DNA of 64,000 bases from CAVPDA01 sp963702495 (lineage in GTDB: Bacteria; Pseudomonadota; Gammaproteobacteria; Burkholderiales; Rhodocyclaceae): assembly GCA_963702495.1 (NCBI GenBank), contig CAVPDA010000022.1, positions 1-64,000 on the forward strand, in the 5' to 3' direction. A program made the position numbers and the translations under genes. The notes beneath the pieces are model-generated. The model was given only the letters and a program-made list of their open reading frames with translations, was not told the DNA's origin and made no database searches. Positions 25,857-35,514 of this stretch are shown one piece after another. The first letter of the stretch is position 1. Every line of letters begins with the position of its first letter.

Positions 25857-26600
25857 CTACAGTGCGCTTCGCCGCCGCAAGACCACCAGATCGGGCCGCC
25901 GGCCACTGGACTCGCACACACGATTCGCTGCCTCGATGAGTCTGGAAAGCTCGGCAGCGGAGTAGTGCGTCGTGATCCGCGATGAACGGTGACCCAGCAG
26001 ATCCTGCCGGTCCTCAAAGCTTACCCCGGCCGAGCGCAGGCGCCGACCGAAGGTGTGCTTCAAGTCATGGACCCGGACCTGCGATAGTCCCGCAGCCGCT
26101 CGTGCACGAATCCAGGCCTTGTTCAGCATACGGGTGGTCGGCCTGGATCGATACGTGAAGACGTGCGTTTCGTGCTGGCCTCGCTGTGCCTCGACGACCG
26201 ACTTGGCGATTCGATTGAGCACGATCAGCCGATCATCACCGTTCTTCACGAAGCGTCCCGGCACGATGAACACGAACGTATCCAGCTCCGGCACCTTCAC
26301 TTCCCACTCCCAGCGGAGGCCGCACACCTCTTGGTCCCGACACCCTGTGTTGACGGCGAACAGCGCCATCGCCGCGAGATGCGCTGGCAGCTCCTTGAAC
26401 AACCGCGCCTGCTCGTCCCAATTCAGCGGATAGGGTTGCCGCTTGTTTGTCGCGGGTAGCAGCTCTATTCTTGGCGCCGCAGCGAGCCAAGTCATGCCGT
26501 TCTCATCGATCCACTCGCGCGCCGCAAGGTTGAGTATGCGACGCACGACCTTGAGGCCGTGGTCGATGGTATGCCTGCCGCGTGACTTCGTTTCCGCGCC
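25857..26600 (-). pseudogene. N-terminally truncated tyrosine integrase
   Basis: About 240 residues of the catalytic domain are present: AVNTGCRDQEVCGLRW (first Arg), FVKNGDDRLIVLN, HDLKHTFGRRLR (HxxR), LLGHRSSRITTHYSAAE (His and nucleophilic Tyr). The core-binding N-terminal domain is missing. Upstream of about TKSRGRHTIDHGL, the sequence becomes the AraC-type regulator in a different frame. The last 110 residues closely match the integrase fragment at the left edge of the window. Confidence 0.8.
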
Positions 26601-26605
26601 CGGTC

Positions 26606-27225
26606 ATGATGGGAGCGCGCAGGACGCGGCGCAGTCTCTCGACGATGGGTACGTCATCCAGGTTCTCGATGGACGCGAGGTGTGCCTCGATAATCGTGCG
26701 CAGGTGGGCGTCGGCTCCGGCCACCGGCTGAGACAGCCAGGTGGAGGCAAACACGAGCGCGGTCTGGTCGGCGTCGAAGCGCAGGGGGGCACGGAATAAG
26801 CGGCGAAACGGTGTGAGATCGTCGGGCTGGCGATGGGCGAACAGGACTTCGTCGGCCGACCAGGCGGGGTCGTGCAGGTCCCGCATCAGCTTGATATTGA
26901 CGGCTGACGCAAGGTCGCAGATCTGGTCGGAGCCTTCGACGCCGGGCTGGTAGATCCAATAGGCCAGGACCGCATGGGAGCCGTCCACCGACAACGTCGG
27001 CACCGCGCCGCTGCGGCTGAGGAGGCGTCCCCCTGCGGCATACGGGATCGGATTGTCCGGGTCGCCCAGGATGCGGTAGTCAACCCCGCAGGATGGAAAG
27101 ACCGCCTCCGGGTCGGCGCCGAACTCCCGCAGCAGCGCAGGAATTCCGACCAGGGGTGCAACCCTCACCGAGCCTTCGCCTACCACCTGCTTCGCTATCG
27201 CGTACCCCCATCCGATGCTGATCAT
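26606..27225 (-). pseudogene. AraC-family regulator lacking its helix-turn-helix domain
   Basis: The product begins near VAPLVGIPALLREFGADPEAVF, typical of the arabinose-binding-like N-terminal domain of OruR/AraC regulators, and continues through SVDGSHAVLAYWIYQPGV and VNIKLMRDL to VERLRRVLRAPI. At this point the two helix-turn-helix motifs should follow, but the DNA joins the integrase fragment. The regulator has therefore lost DNA binding. It is divergent from the DUF2092-sulfatase cluster and probably once controlled it. Confidence 0.75.
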
Positions 27226-27713
27226 GTCTTGGCAGACTGTCGCGAGATATCCGGATCGTGTCGCAAATTGTCGAGCTGCAATCGTCTGATCCGTTCAAGA
27301 TCGCGCGCTCGCGGCATCCCGCCGGGCAATCCCTTCAGAAGGGAGTCACGAGGACCGGAAGCCGGTAGCAACGGCGACGAGATACCCGTGGATCGCACAG
27401 AGGCACGCACCGGCGTCCGGCTGCAACCAGGGACGGTGGCGCGCCCGGTCGAACGGAGGAGCGAGGCGATTACCGTTCCCATGGGTGGACGGTGAGTCGG
27501 TGCCTTCCGGTGAGCGGGCACGGGGTTGCCCGATTGCGTGGGCGTGTGCGAAGCGATCGGCCGATGCTGCAACAACGGGCTGCTCGACTGTCGGCACGGT
27601 TTCGGCTACCTTCAGTCGCTTTGCAGGCGGCCGAGATTGGGCGGGCCCACCACTTTGGAGCCCCGGCCTTCCGGCCGGAACGATCGAAGCATGAAACGAC
27701 GAAAGGGGAAATC
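27226..27713. other. Divergent intergenic region between the araC remnant and the sulfatase cluster
   Basis: No gene was seen in these 490 bases. TGTCGC occurs at 27238-27243 and 27259-27264, a 21-base spacing that matches the helical spacing of direct AraC/XylS half-sites. Confidence 0.5.
27238..27264. promoter_or_regulatory. Possible AraC-type direct-repeat operator
   Basis: Two TGTCGC-A/G-A direct repeats are spaced 21 bases apart, 13 bases upstream of the regulator start. Direct repeats with this spacing are typical AraC/XylS targets. Short motif, so chance occurrence is possible. Confidence 0.3.
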
Positions 27714-28499
27714 ATGTTCAGGATGGATCAATGCCGGCACGCAGCGCAGCGTCTTGCGGCGCTCGGATTTCTTATGGCTGCGGTGCTGCCCCAACTGGCC
27801 TTCGGGCAGCCTGCAGGAATCGACCCCAAGGCCGAGAAACTGCTCCGTGCCTCGACCGATTACGTTGCCGGCCTGAAACGCTTCAGCATCGAAACGCGCA
27901 ATACGCTCGAAGTCGTGCTCAAGTCCGGGCAGAAGATCCAGTTCGACCACGGGGTGAATGTCGCCGTGCAGCGGCCGAACAAGCTGCGGGCCCAGCGCAC
28001 GGGCGACCTGGTGGACCAGGACTTCTACTACGACGGCAAGTCGCTGACGCTGCACAACCCGAGCGAAAAGTACTTCGCCACGGTCGCGGCCCCGGGCTCG
28101 CTGGAAGAGATGCTCGACTTCGCCCGGACCAAGCTGGACATCGTCGCCCCGGCGGGTGACTTCATCTACAAGAATGCGTACGAGATCCTGATGGAGGGCG
28201 TGACCGACGGTCTGGTCGTCGGCAAGGGCGTGGTCGAAGGCGTGCGCTGCGATCACCTCGCCTTCCGTACTCCTCACATCGACTGGCAGATCTGGATCCA
28301 GGAAGGCGACAAGCCGCTGCCGCGCAAGATCGTCATCACCACGAAAGACGTGGCCAGCGCGCCCCAGTTCGCGGTCGTCATGACCAAGTGGAACCTGGCG
28401 CCGAAGTTCTCCGACCGCCTGTTCACCTTCAAGCCGCCGAAGGGCGTGAAGAAGGTCGAGTTCCAGCCCCTCGAAGGCGGCGCACCCAAGGCGCAATGA
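27714..28499 (+). CDS. DUF2092 periplasmic protein
   Basis: A 261-residue exported protein: residues 1-35 form a signal peptide ending near LAFGQP. The remainder matches the DUF2092 pattern, a LolA-like beta fold: FSIETRNTLEVVLKSGQKIQF, RPNKLRAQRTGDLVDQDFYY, LTLHNPSEKYFA and CDHLAFRTPHIDWQIWIQEG. Members are predicted to bind lipid-like ligands in the periplasm; no enzyme activity is known. AAGGGG lies seven bases before the ATG. It is the first gene of a same-strand cluster of exported proteins ending with the DUF3313 lipoprotein. Confidence 0.85.
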   Translation: MFRMDQCRHAAQRLAALGFLMAAVLPQLAFGQPAGIDPKAEKLLRASTDYVAGLKRFSIETRNTLEVVLKSGQKIQFDHGVNVAVQRPNKLRAQRTGDLVDQDFYYDGKSLTLHNPSEKYFATVAAPGSLEEMLDFARTKLDIVAPAGDFIYKNAYEILMEGVTDGLVVGKGVVEGVRCDHLAFRTPHIDWQIWIQEGDKPLPRKIVITTKDVASAPQFAVVMTKWNLAPKFSDRLFTFKPPKGVKKVEFQPLEGGAPKAQ

Positions 28500-28637
28500 C
28501 GGCGAAGGGCGGCGTCGAGTACTACAATGCGGTGGCGTCTTTTGCCGCGCGGCGTTTCAAGGCAACAACCTCGTGTACCTGGTTCAGCAGCCCTGAGCCG
28601 GGATTGCACGGTGCAACGAATCTGTGGAGGTAGCGCG

Positions 28638-28949
28638 ATGAACGAGAGACGAAGCAAGTTGGGGCAGATCCTGGTCGTTGGCGCGGCGGTTGCCGCCCTG
28701 TCGGGTGCGCCGCAGGCGCGCGACCCAGGCATCAACCAGCCCGGCGTACGGGGAGGCACTGCCGGCGTCGGGGCGCCCGGAGTCGGCGTCAGGGATCCCG
28801 GCATCAATCAGCCCGGCGCGGCAGGCAACGTTGGAGCGGCCAGGGTCGGCGTCGGGGCGCCCGGCGTCGGCGTGGTCGATCCGGGGATCAATCAGCCGGG
28901 TGTCGCCGGAAATGTCGGCGGCGTGGCCCGGCGCAGCGTGCGCTATTGA
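28638..28949 (+). CDS. Exported Gly/Pro-rich repeat protein
   Basis: A 103-residue protein with a signal peptide-like start (LGQILVVGAAVAALSGAPQA) and a mature part built from three imperfect repeats: each begins DPGINQPG and continues with G/A/V-rich text such as GAPGVGV. No aromatic or charged core is visible, so it is likely unstructured or fibrous. TGGAGG precedes the ATG. Its position between DUF2092 and the sulfatase suggests a shared function. I do not recognise a named family. Confidence 0.7.
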   Translation: MNERRSKLGQILVVGAAVAALSGAPQARDPGINQPGVRGGTAGVGAPGVGVRDPGINQPGAAGNVGAARVGVGAPGVGVVDPGINQPGVAGNVGGVARRSVRY

Positions 28950-29016
28950 TTCGGCCGGCGATGGCGGTGCCGCCGACATCGCCGGCTCATACCGTGGTTC
29001 GACAGGAAAGGAACAC

Positions 29017-31461
29017 ATGAGACTTGCATTCGCGAAGACGTTCGGCAGCGCACTGGCGGCCGGGGTGCTGGCAGTGGTTGCGTTCTCCCCCGCGGCCCTG
29101 GCCCAGGCCAGGGGCGAACTGGATCGCACCGTGCTGCCGATCCCGGAACCGAAGCGGCCGCTGTACAAGGAGCTCGATGCCCGCAATGTGAAGGCGCCGC
29201 CCCGCTTCGAGGTCAGTGCCCCGGCTGGCGCCCCCAACGTCGTCATCGTGCTGATCGACGACATGGGCTTCGGTGTGCCGGGCTCTTTCGGCGGTCCGGT
29301 CGCCATGCCGACGCTCGATGGGCTGGCCCAGAACGGCCTGCGCTACAACAACTTCCATACCACGGCGCTGTGCTCGCCGACGCGCGCGGCGCTCAAGTCC
29401 GGGCGCAACCATCACACCGTCAACATGGGCTTTATCACCGAAATGGCGACCTCCATCCCGGGCGCTACCGGCCAGATCCCCAATGCAACGGCCCCGGTGG
29501 CGGAAATGCTGCGCCTCAACGGCTACAGCACGGCGGCTTTCGGCAAATGGCACGAGACCGCAGCTTGGGAAGCCAGTGTCTCCGGCCCCTTCGACCGCTG
29601 GCCGACGCGCCAGGGTTTCGACAAGTTCTACGGCTTCATCGGCGGCGAGACCAACCAGTGGGCGCCCTTCATGTACGACGGCACCCATCAGGTCGAACTG
29701 CCGAACGACCCGAATTACCACTTCATGACGGACATGACCGACCAGGCGGTGGCCTGGATCAAGTACCAGAAAGCTCTGACGCCCGAGAAGCCGTCCTTCA
29801 TCTACTTCGCGCCCGGTGCCACCCACGCACCGCACCACGTTCCTAAGGAATGGATCGCAAAGTGGAAGGGCAAGTTCGACCAGGGCTGGGACAAGCTGCG
29901 CGAGGAAACCCTGGCGCGGCAGATCAAGACGGGCATCGTGCCCCCGGATACCAAGCTGGCGCCGAAGCCCCCGGCGATCAAGGATTGGGACAAGCTCTCG
30001 GCCGACGAGAAGCGCCTGTTCACCCGCCAGGCCGAGGTCTTCGCTGCCTACGCCGACTTCACCGACCAGGAGATCGGCCGCATGCTCAAGGCCTTCGCGG
30101 ACGTTGGCCAGGCGGACAACACGCTCGTCTTCTACATCGCCGGCGACAACGGCACGAGCGGCGAGGGCGGCCAAAACGGCATGTTCAACGAGTACACCTA
30201 CTTCAACGGTGTGCACGAGAAGGTCGAGGACATGCTGAAGTTGGCCGACAAGTGGGGCTCCGCCGAGACCTACCCGCACATGGCGGCCGGCTGGGCGGTG
30301 GCGCTGGACGCCCCCTTCGGCTGGATGAAGCAGGTGCCTTCGGACTTCGGCGGCACGCGCAACGGCATGGTGGTGAGCTGGCCCAAGAGGATCAAGGCGA
30401 AGAACGAGATCCGCGGCCAGTTCGGCCACGTGATCGACGTCGCGCCGACCATCCTGCAGGCGATCGGCCTGCCGGAGCCCAAGGTGGTCAATGGCACGCC
30501 CCAGATCCCGATGGAAGGCAAGAGCCTGACGTATTCCTTCGACGATGCCAGAGCAAAGGAGCGCCACACCACGCAGTATTTCGAGATCGCCGGCAACCGC
30601 GCGATCTACCAGGACGGCTGGTTCGCGCGCACCATCCACCGGGCGCCGTGGGAAGCCAAGGGACGCCATCCGCTGAAGGACGACGTCTGGGAGCTGTATG
30701 ACGTGCGCTCGGACTTCAGCCTGGCCAATGACCTGGCAGCGAAGAACCCGAAGAAGCTCACCGAGCTGCAGGCGGTCTTCATGAAGGAAGCCGAGAAGTA
30801 CCACGTGCTCCCGATCGACGACCGGGTATTCGAGCGGCTCGATGCCGCCGCCGTCGGCCGTCCCGACCTGATGGCGGGGCGTACCTCCATGACCCTCGCC
30901 GAAGGCATGACCGGCATGATGGAGAGCGTCTTCATCGACGTGAAGAACAAGTCCAAGATCATCACGGCCGAGATCGAGGTGGCGCAGGGAGGGGCCAACG
31001 GCACCATACTCGCGCAGGGCGGGCGCTTCGGCGGCTGGTCGCTGTACGTCAAGGACGGCGTGCCGGCCTACGACTACAACTTCCTCGGCCTGCAGCGCAC
31101 CGCGATCGCCGCGACCAAGAAACTCGCGCCGGGCAGGTCGACGCTGAAGCTCCAGTTCGACTACGACGGCGGCGGCCCTGGCAAGGGCGGCAAGGCGACC
31201 CTGTTCGTGAACGGCGAGAAGGTGGCCGAGGGGCGGATCGAGCACACCCAGGGCGGAATGTTCTCCGCGGACGAGACTGCGGACGTCGGCATCGACCTCG
31301 GCACGCCGGTGGTCGAGGCCATCGGTTCGGAAGCGAAGTCCCGCTTCACCGGGCGCATTCAGAAGGTCACGGTGGAAGTGAAGAACGTGAAGCCGGCCGA
31401 GAAAGCGGAGGCGGACAGAGCCCGCGTGGAGGTCGCTCACCGCAAGGCGGTATCGGACTGA
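29017..31461 (+). CDS. Large periplasmic arylsulfatase
   Basis: An 814-residue type I sulfatase with a signal peptide (residues 1-31, ending ALAQA). The metal-binding start VIVLIDDMGFG (D81, D82) and the signature CSPTRAALKSGRN (Cys119, to be converted to formylglycine) are intact, as are AAFGKWHE and FYIAGDNGTSGEGG (lower metal site). Residues about 630-790 form a beta-sandwich-like C-terminal domain (GRFGGWSLYVKDG, TLFVNGEKVAEG). Members hydrolyse sulfate esters, using calcium. GAAAGGA precedes the ATG. Confidence 0.93.
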   Translation: MRLAFAKTFGSALAAGVLAVVAFSPAALAQARGELDRTVLPIPEPKRPLYKELDARNVKAPPRFEVSAPAGAPNVVIVLIDDMGFGVPGSFGGPVAMPTLDGLAQNGLRYNNFHTTALCSPTRAALKSGRNHHTVNMGFITEMATSIPGATGQIPNATAPVAEMLRLNGYSTAAFGKWHETAAWEASVSGPFDRWPTRQGFDKFYGFIGGETNQWAPFMYDGTHQVELPNDPNYHFMTDMTDQAVAWIKYQKALTPEKPSFIYFAPGATHAPHHVPKEWIAKWKGKFDQGWDKLREETLARQIKTGIVPPDTKLAPKPPAIKDWDKLSADEKRLFTRQAEVFAAYADFTDQEIGRMLKAFADVGQADNTLVFYIAGDNGTSGEGGQNGMFNEYTYFNGVHEKVEDMLKLADKWGSAETYPHMAAGWAVALDAPFGWMKQVPSDFGGTRNGMVVSWPKRIKAKNEIRGQFGHVIDVAPTILQAIGLPEPKVVNGTPQIPMEGKSLTYSFDDARAKERHTTQYFEIAGNRAIYQDGWFARTIHRAPWEAKGRHPLKDDVWELYDVRSDFSLANDLAAKNPKKLTELQAVFMKEAEKYHVLPIDDRVFERLDAAAVGRPDLMAGRTSMTLAEGMTGMMESVFIDVKNKSKIITAEIEVAQGGANGTILAQGGRFGGWSLYVKDGVPAYDYNFLGLQRTAIAATKKLAPGRSTLKLQFDYDGGGPGKGGKATLFVNGEKVAEGRIEHTQGGMFSADETADVGIDLGTPVVEAIGSEAKSRFTGRIQKVTVEVKNVKPAEKAEADRARVEVAHRKAVSD

Positions 31462-31526
31462 GCGGGATCCGGATCGACGGCTACCAAGTCTTTTCCGCAA
31501 CAACGACGACGAAGAGGGGAATCGAA

Positions 31527-32354
31527 ATGAAGAGTGAATTTGGCATCGCGCGGCGCCTGGCACCGTTGCTCGTGGCAGCCGCCGCGCTGCTGCCAGCGGC
31601 GTCGCATGGGCAGGGGGCGGCGGACTCGTGGCAATGGCGCGCCTCGATCTACGGCTGGTTCCCGAGCATCGATGGCTCGACGCGGTTTCCCACCGGGGGA
31701 GGCGGTCCCTCCATCGACGTCGATTCCGATGATGTCCTCAGTGCCTTGCAATTCACATTCATGGGCGCGCTCGATGTGCGCAAGGGGCAATGGGGCCTGT
31801 TCAACGATCTGGTGTACGTCGATCTGGAGGGCTCCAAGTCCGGCTCACGCGATTTCACCGTCGGTCGGGCCGGCTTGCCGGCCGGGGTCGACCTGAACGC
31901 CGACCTCGAGATCAAGTCCTGGGTCTGGACCTTCGCCGGGACCTACGCCATCAGCGACACGCCGCAGAACACGACCCAACTGCTGTTCGGCGGGCGGATG
32001 CTGTCCATGGAACAGACGCTCAGCTGGTCCTTCAACGGCAACATCGGCGCGCTCGGACTGCCGGGCCGCAGCGGCAGCACGCAAGTCGACGAAACGAACT
32101 GGGACGCCGTCGTCGGGCTCAAGGGGGTCGCAACCCTCAGCGCTGACCGCCGCTGGGTTCTGCCGTACTACGTGGACGTGGGAACGGGGGATTCGAAGCT
32201 CACCTGGCAGGCCATGGCCGGCGTCGGCTACTCGTTCGACTGGGGCACGACGACCCTGGCCTGGCGCTACCTCGATTACGAATTTGATTCGGACGTGGCG
32301 CTCCAGGACATCGGTTTCAACGGGCCGTTGATCGGCGTGACGTTCCAATGGTGA
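31527..32354 (+). CDS. Outer-membrane beta-barrel protein
   Basis: A 275-residue protein with a signal peptide ending near SHGQG, then alternating amphipathic strands such as WQWRASIYGWFPSIDG, ALQFTFMGALDVRKGQW and TTLAWRYLDYEF, and a C-terminal GVTFQW with the terminal aromatic residue recognised by the barrel assembly machinery. About eight strands can be drawn. AGAGGGGA precedes the ATG. The cluster position suggests it passes or senses a substrate of the sulfatase, which is inference. Confidence 0.8.
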   Translation: MKSEFGIARRLAPLLVAAAALLPAASHGQGAADSWQWRASIYGWFPSIDGSTRFPTGGGGPSIDVDSDDVLSALQFTFMGALDVRKGQWGLFNDLVYVDLEGSKSGSRDFTVGRAGLPAGVDLNADLEIKSWVWTFAGTYAISDTPQNTTQLLFGGRMLSMEQTLSWSFNGNIGALGLPGRSGSTQVDETNWDAVVGLKGVATLSADRRWVLPYYVDVGTGDSKLTWQAMAGVGYSFDWGTTTLAWRYLDYEFDSDVALQDIGFNGPLIGVTFQW

Positions 32355-32395
32355 CGTGTAGCGATCGACAACCTGGCTCAGACAAGGAGATCCGA

Positions 32396-33217
32396 TTGAC
32401 TTCGGCAGGAACGAAAGTGCGTAGTGATGCAGTGTTTAAGTCTGTCGGATCCGTCCTCGTCGCGGCTGCGCTGCTTGCCGGCTGTGCCTCGAACGGTGGC
32501 GGGTCCGCCGCCTCAGGCGGCGGTGTCACCGCCAGCGATACGGTGCGGCTGACCCGCAGCGGGTTCCTGTCGCACTACGACCGGCTCAAGCGCGCGCCGG
32601 TGGGCGACGGCGCCGAATGCTGGCGCGCGGCCGATGCCGATCTGAAGAAGTACGACAAGGTGCTGATCTCGCGCATCGTCGTTTCGCTCAAGCCATCCAA
32701 GGACGGCGAGCAGACGGTCAACCCCTCCGACCTGAAGGCGCTGACCGACTATTTCCACGGCTCGCTGGTGAAGGCGCTGTCGCCGCAGATGAAGGTCGTC
32801 GACCAGCCGGGCGCCGGTGCCATCGTCATTCGCGTCGCGCTCACCGACTTGGTGCCGACCAGCGTCACGCGCAGCGTCGGCGGCACGCTGATTCCCTACG
32901 GGTTCGTGGCCGAGGCGGGCTCGGGCGTGGCAAGCGGCCGGCCCGCCGGTTCGACCCCGTATCTCGGCGAGACCGGTATGGAGATGCAGTTGCGCGACGG
33001 TGCGTCCGAGGCGATCCTCGGTGAGTGCCGCGACACGCAGATCGGGCGCAAGTACGCGGCCGACGTCGACGCCAGCGCGGCAGGCGCTGCCCAGACCTGG
33101 GCCAGCGGCTACCTCAATTCCTTCCAGAGCTGGGCCTACGCGCAGAATGCCTTCGACAAATGGTCGGCGCTGTTAGCGAAGCGCTTGGCAGAACTGCGCG
33201 GCAGTCCCGCCAGGTAA
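32396..33217 (+). CDS. DUF3313 lipoprotein
   Basis: A 273-residue lipoprotein. AAGGAG at 32384-32389, six bases before TTG 32396, indicates the unusual TTG start. The signal sequence ends in the lipobox LLAGC, with the lipidated cysteine followed by ASNGGG, which predicts outer-membrane sorting. The mature protein shows the DUF3313 pattern (RSGFLSHYDRLKRAPVGDGAE, YDKVLISRIVVSL, GAIVIRVALTDLVPTS, MEMQLRDGASEAIL). Function is unknown. It closes the exported gene cluster. Confidence 0.85.
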   Translation: MTSAGTKVRSDAVFKSVGSVLVAAALLAGCASNGGGSAASGGGVTASDTVRLTRSGFLSHYDRLKRAPVGDGAECWRAADADLKKYDKVLISRIVVSLKPSKDGEQTVNPSDLKALTDYFHGSLVKALSPQMKVVDQPGAGAIVIRVALTDLVPTSVTRSVGGTLIPYGFVAEAGSGVASGRPAGSTPYLGETGMEMQLRDGASEAILGECRDTQIGRKYAADVDASAAGAAQTWASGYLNSFQSWAYAQNAFDKWSALLAKRLAELRGSPAR

Positions 33218-33319
33218 TCCTGCCCGGAGCGCGCCCGGGTCTGCGAATGCGGAACCCGAATCGCCTGATCCGGGACGAGCTGCAGGGCACCAGCAAGGCG
33301 CGCTTCGTCGGCGCGCCGG

Positions 33320-34295
33320 ATGCTGCTGTGGTGCCCTTTTCAGAAATGCTCTGGTCGTGCCCGAACCGCTGAGCGCCACCTATGCGCTCAGACGGCGGGG
33401 GGCGCTGCCCCGCGGCGCCTGCACTACATGATCGATCTGTCGACGCTCGCCTGCGAGCAGGTGCAGGTGACCCTGCCCGAGGAAGGCGAGACGCTCACGC
33501 GCTTTACCGTGCGCGCGGGGGACGTGCTGATGGCCGATCGAGGCCTAGCGCACCGGCGTGGTATTCGCCATGTTGTCGCACACGAAGGCGAGGTCATCGT
33601 GCGAATGAACCTCATCAGCGTTCCCTTGGAGGACGCCAAGGGACGAGCGATGGCGTTACTGCCTCGATTGCGCAAGCTGGCCATCGGGCAAGCTCGGGCA
33701 TGGCCTGCCGTAATACGCGACGAGCACGGCAGCATTGCCGTTCGCGTGTGCGCACTCAAGAAGAGCGCCGAACAAACCCGCAAGTCGCAGGAGAAGGTGC
33801 GCCAGATCGCATCCAGGAAGGGTCGCGAACTGCAGCCCGACACGCTCGAAGCCGCAGGCTACGTCGTTGTGCTGACCACCTTGCCCGAGGTGCCGCCGGC
33901 ACGGATCTTGGAACTGTACCGACATCGCTGGCAAATCGAATTGGCATTCAAACGCTTGAAATCGCTGTTGCATCTCGGCCACCTGAAGAAGACCGATCCG
34001 GTGGGCGCCAAAGCATGGCTGCAGGGCAAGTTATTCGTCGCGACGCTGATCGAAACACTCATCGCGGTTGGCGAGCGCTTTTCCCCTTGGGGCTACTTCC
34101 TGCCCAAAGACCGACAGCCGTCGGTGCCGGTGGCGTGAGGTAGCGATGATGCGATTTCTGCTCGCCCGCGCAGTAAACCCACAGCTCAGCCTGCTCGACG
34201 GACTTCGCAATTGGAACCATATTGCCAGCGGGCTGCGCGAGGGGCGGCGCAAACGCAGGTACCAGCATGACGATTTGGACCAATTCTTATCTTAG
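33320..34295 (+). pseudogene. IS4-family transposase remnant
   Basis: The core LHYMIDLSTLACEQVQVTLP, VLMADRGLAHRRGIRHVV (Asp) and ELYRHRWQIELAFKRLKSLLHLG (catalytic Glu in the YREK-like block) belongs to an IS4 transposase. The N-terminal third, with the first catalytic Asp, is absent or garbled. Near 34100 the frame shifts; the restored frame runs KTDSRRCRWREVAMMRF, then HIASGLREGRRKRRYQHDDL to a stop at 34293-34295. Non-functional. Confidence 0.8.
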
Positions 34296-34364
34296 CGTTA
34301 TGGGGCGCTGCCCCCCGCACCCCCCGCAAGACCGATAGATAGAAAGAAATCCAAACCAGAAAAC

Positions 34365-34387
34365 CGCCGGGCCAACACCGCCCGGCG
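34365..34387 (-). terminator. Rho-independent terminator, minus strand
   Basis: CGCCGGGC and GCCCGGCG form an 8-bp stem with a seven-base loop. On the minus strand a GGTTTTCT tail follows. No clear minus-strand gene lies immediately upstream of it, so the transcript it ends is unknown. Confidence 0.55.
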
Positions 34388-34920
34388 CATCCAAACCCCA
34401 GAATCACGCGGTATTACAACCCCGCCAACACCGGCAGCTTCCCACGCGCCGCCCCTGTGAATACCTCATGAGACACCCACCTCGTTGTCGGCTGCGCACC
34501 AACGCTGGCCGGCGCCTGCCTCCCGCGGGCAGGGAACGGTGCGCCCGGGCGGCACCCAAACGCCTGCACTGCCTGCGTTTCGTGGCCGACCCGCTGCCGC
34601 AAGCGCCTGACGCTTCGGATCGCAGCCTGTTCCCGCCCGAGCATCGCACACCTTCTGCCGCGCCCGGTCCCATTTGCCGACCTGCATTGGCACTACCCGG
34701 CTACTCCGGGCGCATTCAATCCCCATAGCGACCGCGGCGCGGCGGTTCAGCACAAACGATTTTTAGCCCGCCAGCCGCGGCATCTACGTCGTGCCCACCT
34801 CGGGCGCCGTGCGCCGCGGCCGACGACCTAAAAATCCTCTGCATTATGTAGCAACTGCACGATGCCTTGCGCATAGTCGCCGGCTACACTTTCCCGTTCC
34901 CAACATTGGAGGGAGGAAGT
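34388..34920. other. Stretch without a recognisable gene
   Basis: Short minus-strand frames exist (34.4-34.75 kb) but none is persuasive. The sequence around 34.3-34.5 kb, with long C/G-rich runs and AGAAAGAAATCC, resembles plasmid or integrative-element spacer DNA. Confidence 0.4.
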
Positions 34921-34921
34921 T

Positions 34922-35353
34922 GTGGCGAAATCCCATGTTGTCAGCGGGCTCGTCAGCAAGCGAGCCGAAATGACTGGGCTGATCGAGTATCACAGGAAGG
35001 AAATGGGTCGCTTGGCAGGCGATCTGGTGCACCTTGACGCGTCGATCAAGTTGTTCGCGCCGGACTTGGATGTGGGCAGCCTTCGTCCGAGGGCGCATCG
35101 GCGGCACAATGCCTACTTCCGCTCTGGCGAGGTGCCCCGTTTCGTCCTGGACACCCTGCGTCGAACGGGTGGCCCGCTGACCAGCCGATCGATCGCGGAA
35201 CACGTGATGAGCGCCACGGCACTGGCGTCTTCTCCGGCGATGCTGGCCGCCATTCAGAAGTTCCTGCTGATTGCCCTGAAGAGCCTCTCTGGCAAAGGTG
35301 TGGTGAGGGATGGCCCAAGCGCAGGTGCCGCCCCAACCTGGGTGATCGCCTGA
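34922..35353 (+). CDS. Hypothetical protein with a winged-helix-like C-terminal half
   Basis: A 143-residue protein starting at GTG, with GGAGG six bases upstream. The N-terminal 50 residues look like a short coiled coil (VSKRAEMTGLIEYHRKEM, HLDASIKLF). The second half (VPRFVLDTLRRTGGPLTSRS, LIALKSLSGKGVVRDGP) has the rhythm of a winged helix. Similar proteins occur in betaproteobacterial accessory regions. A DNA-binding role is inference only. Confidence 0.6.
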   Translation: MAKSHVVSGLVSKRAEMTGLIEYHRKEMGRLAGDLVHLDASIKLFAPDLDVGSLRPRAHRRHNAYFRSGEVPRFVLDTLRRTGGPLTSRSIAEHVMSATALASSPAMLAAIQKFLLIALKSLSGKGVVRDGPSAGAAPTWVIA

Positions 35354-35355
35354 TG

Positions 35356-35514
35356 TCAGGGCAGTGCCGCCAGCAATTCTTCATGGCGGCGGTCTCCCTG
35401 CCAGTACCCGCACCGCTCACGGCTGGTCGGGCTCCGGGCACACTTGCCGATGATGTCGAGGAAGATGCTGCCGTTGGGCTGGCGGCGGGTTTCTTCCCGA
35501 TAGGCCAATTCCCC
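35356..35514 (-). pseudogene. Remnant reading frame interrupted by ISL3 copy 2
   Basis: On the minus strand this stretch reads LAYREETRRQPNGSIFLD, then IGKCARSPTSRERCGYWQGD and HEELLAALP before a TGA. Composition is protein-like, and the frame would enter the ISL3 insertion site. On the other side of the element (36904 onward) only a few residues can be followed before a stop. Family unknown. Confidence 0.35.

Noticed and set aside
29000..31563. An 858-codon open frame antisense to the arylsulfatase
   Set aside because: The plus-strand frame carries signal peptide and sulfatase motifs; the minus frame has only shadow composition.
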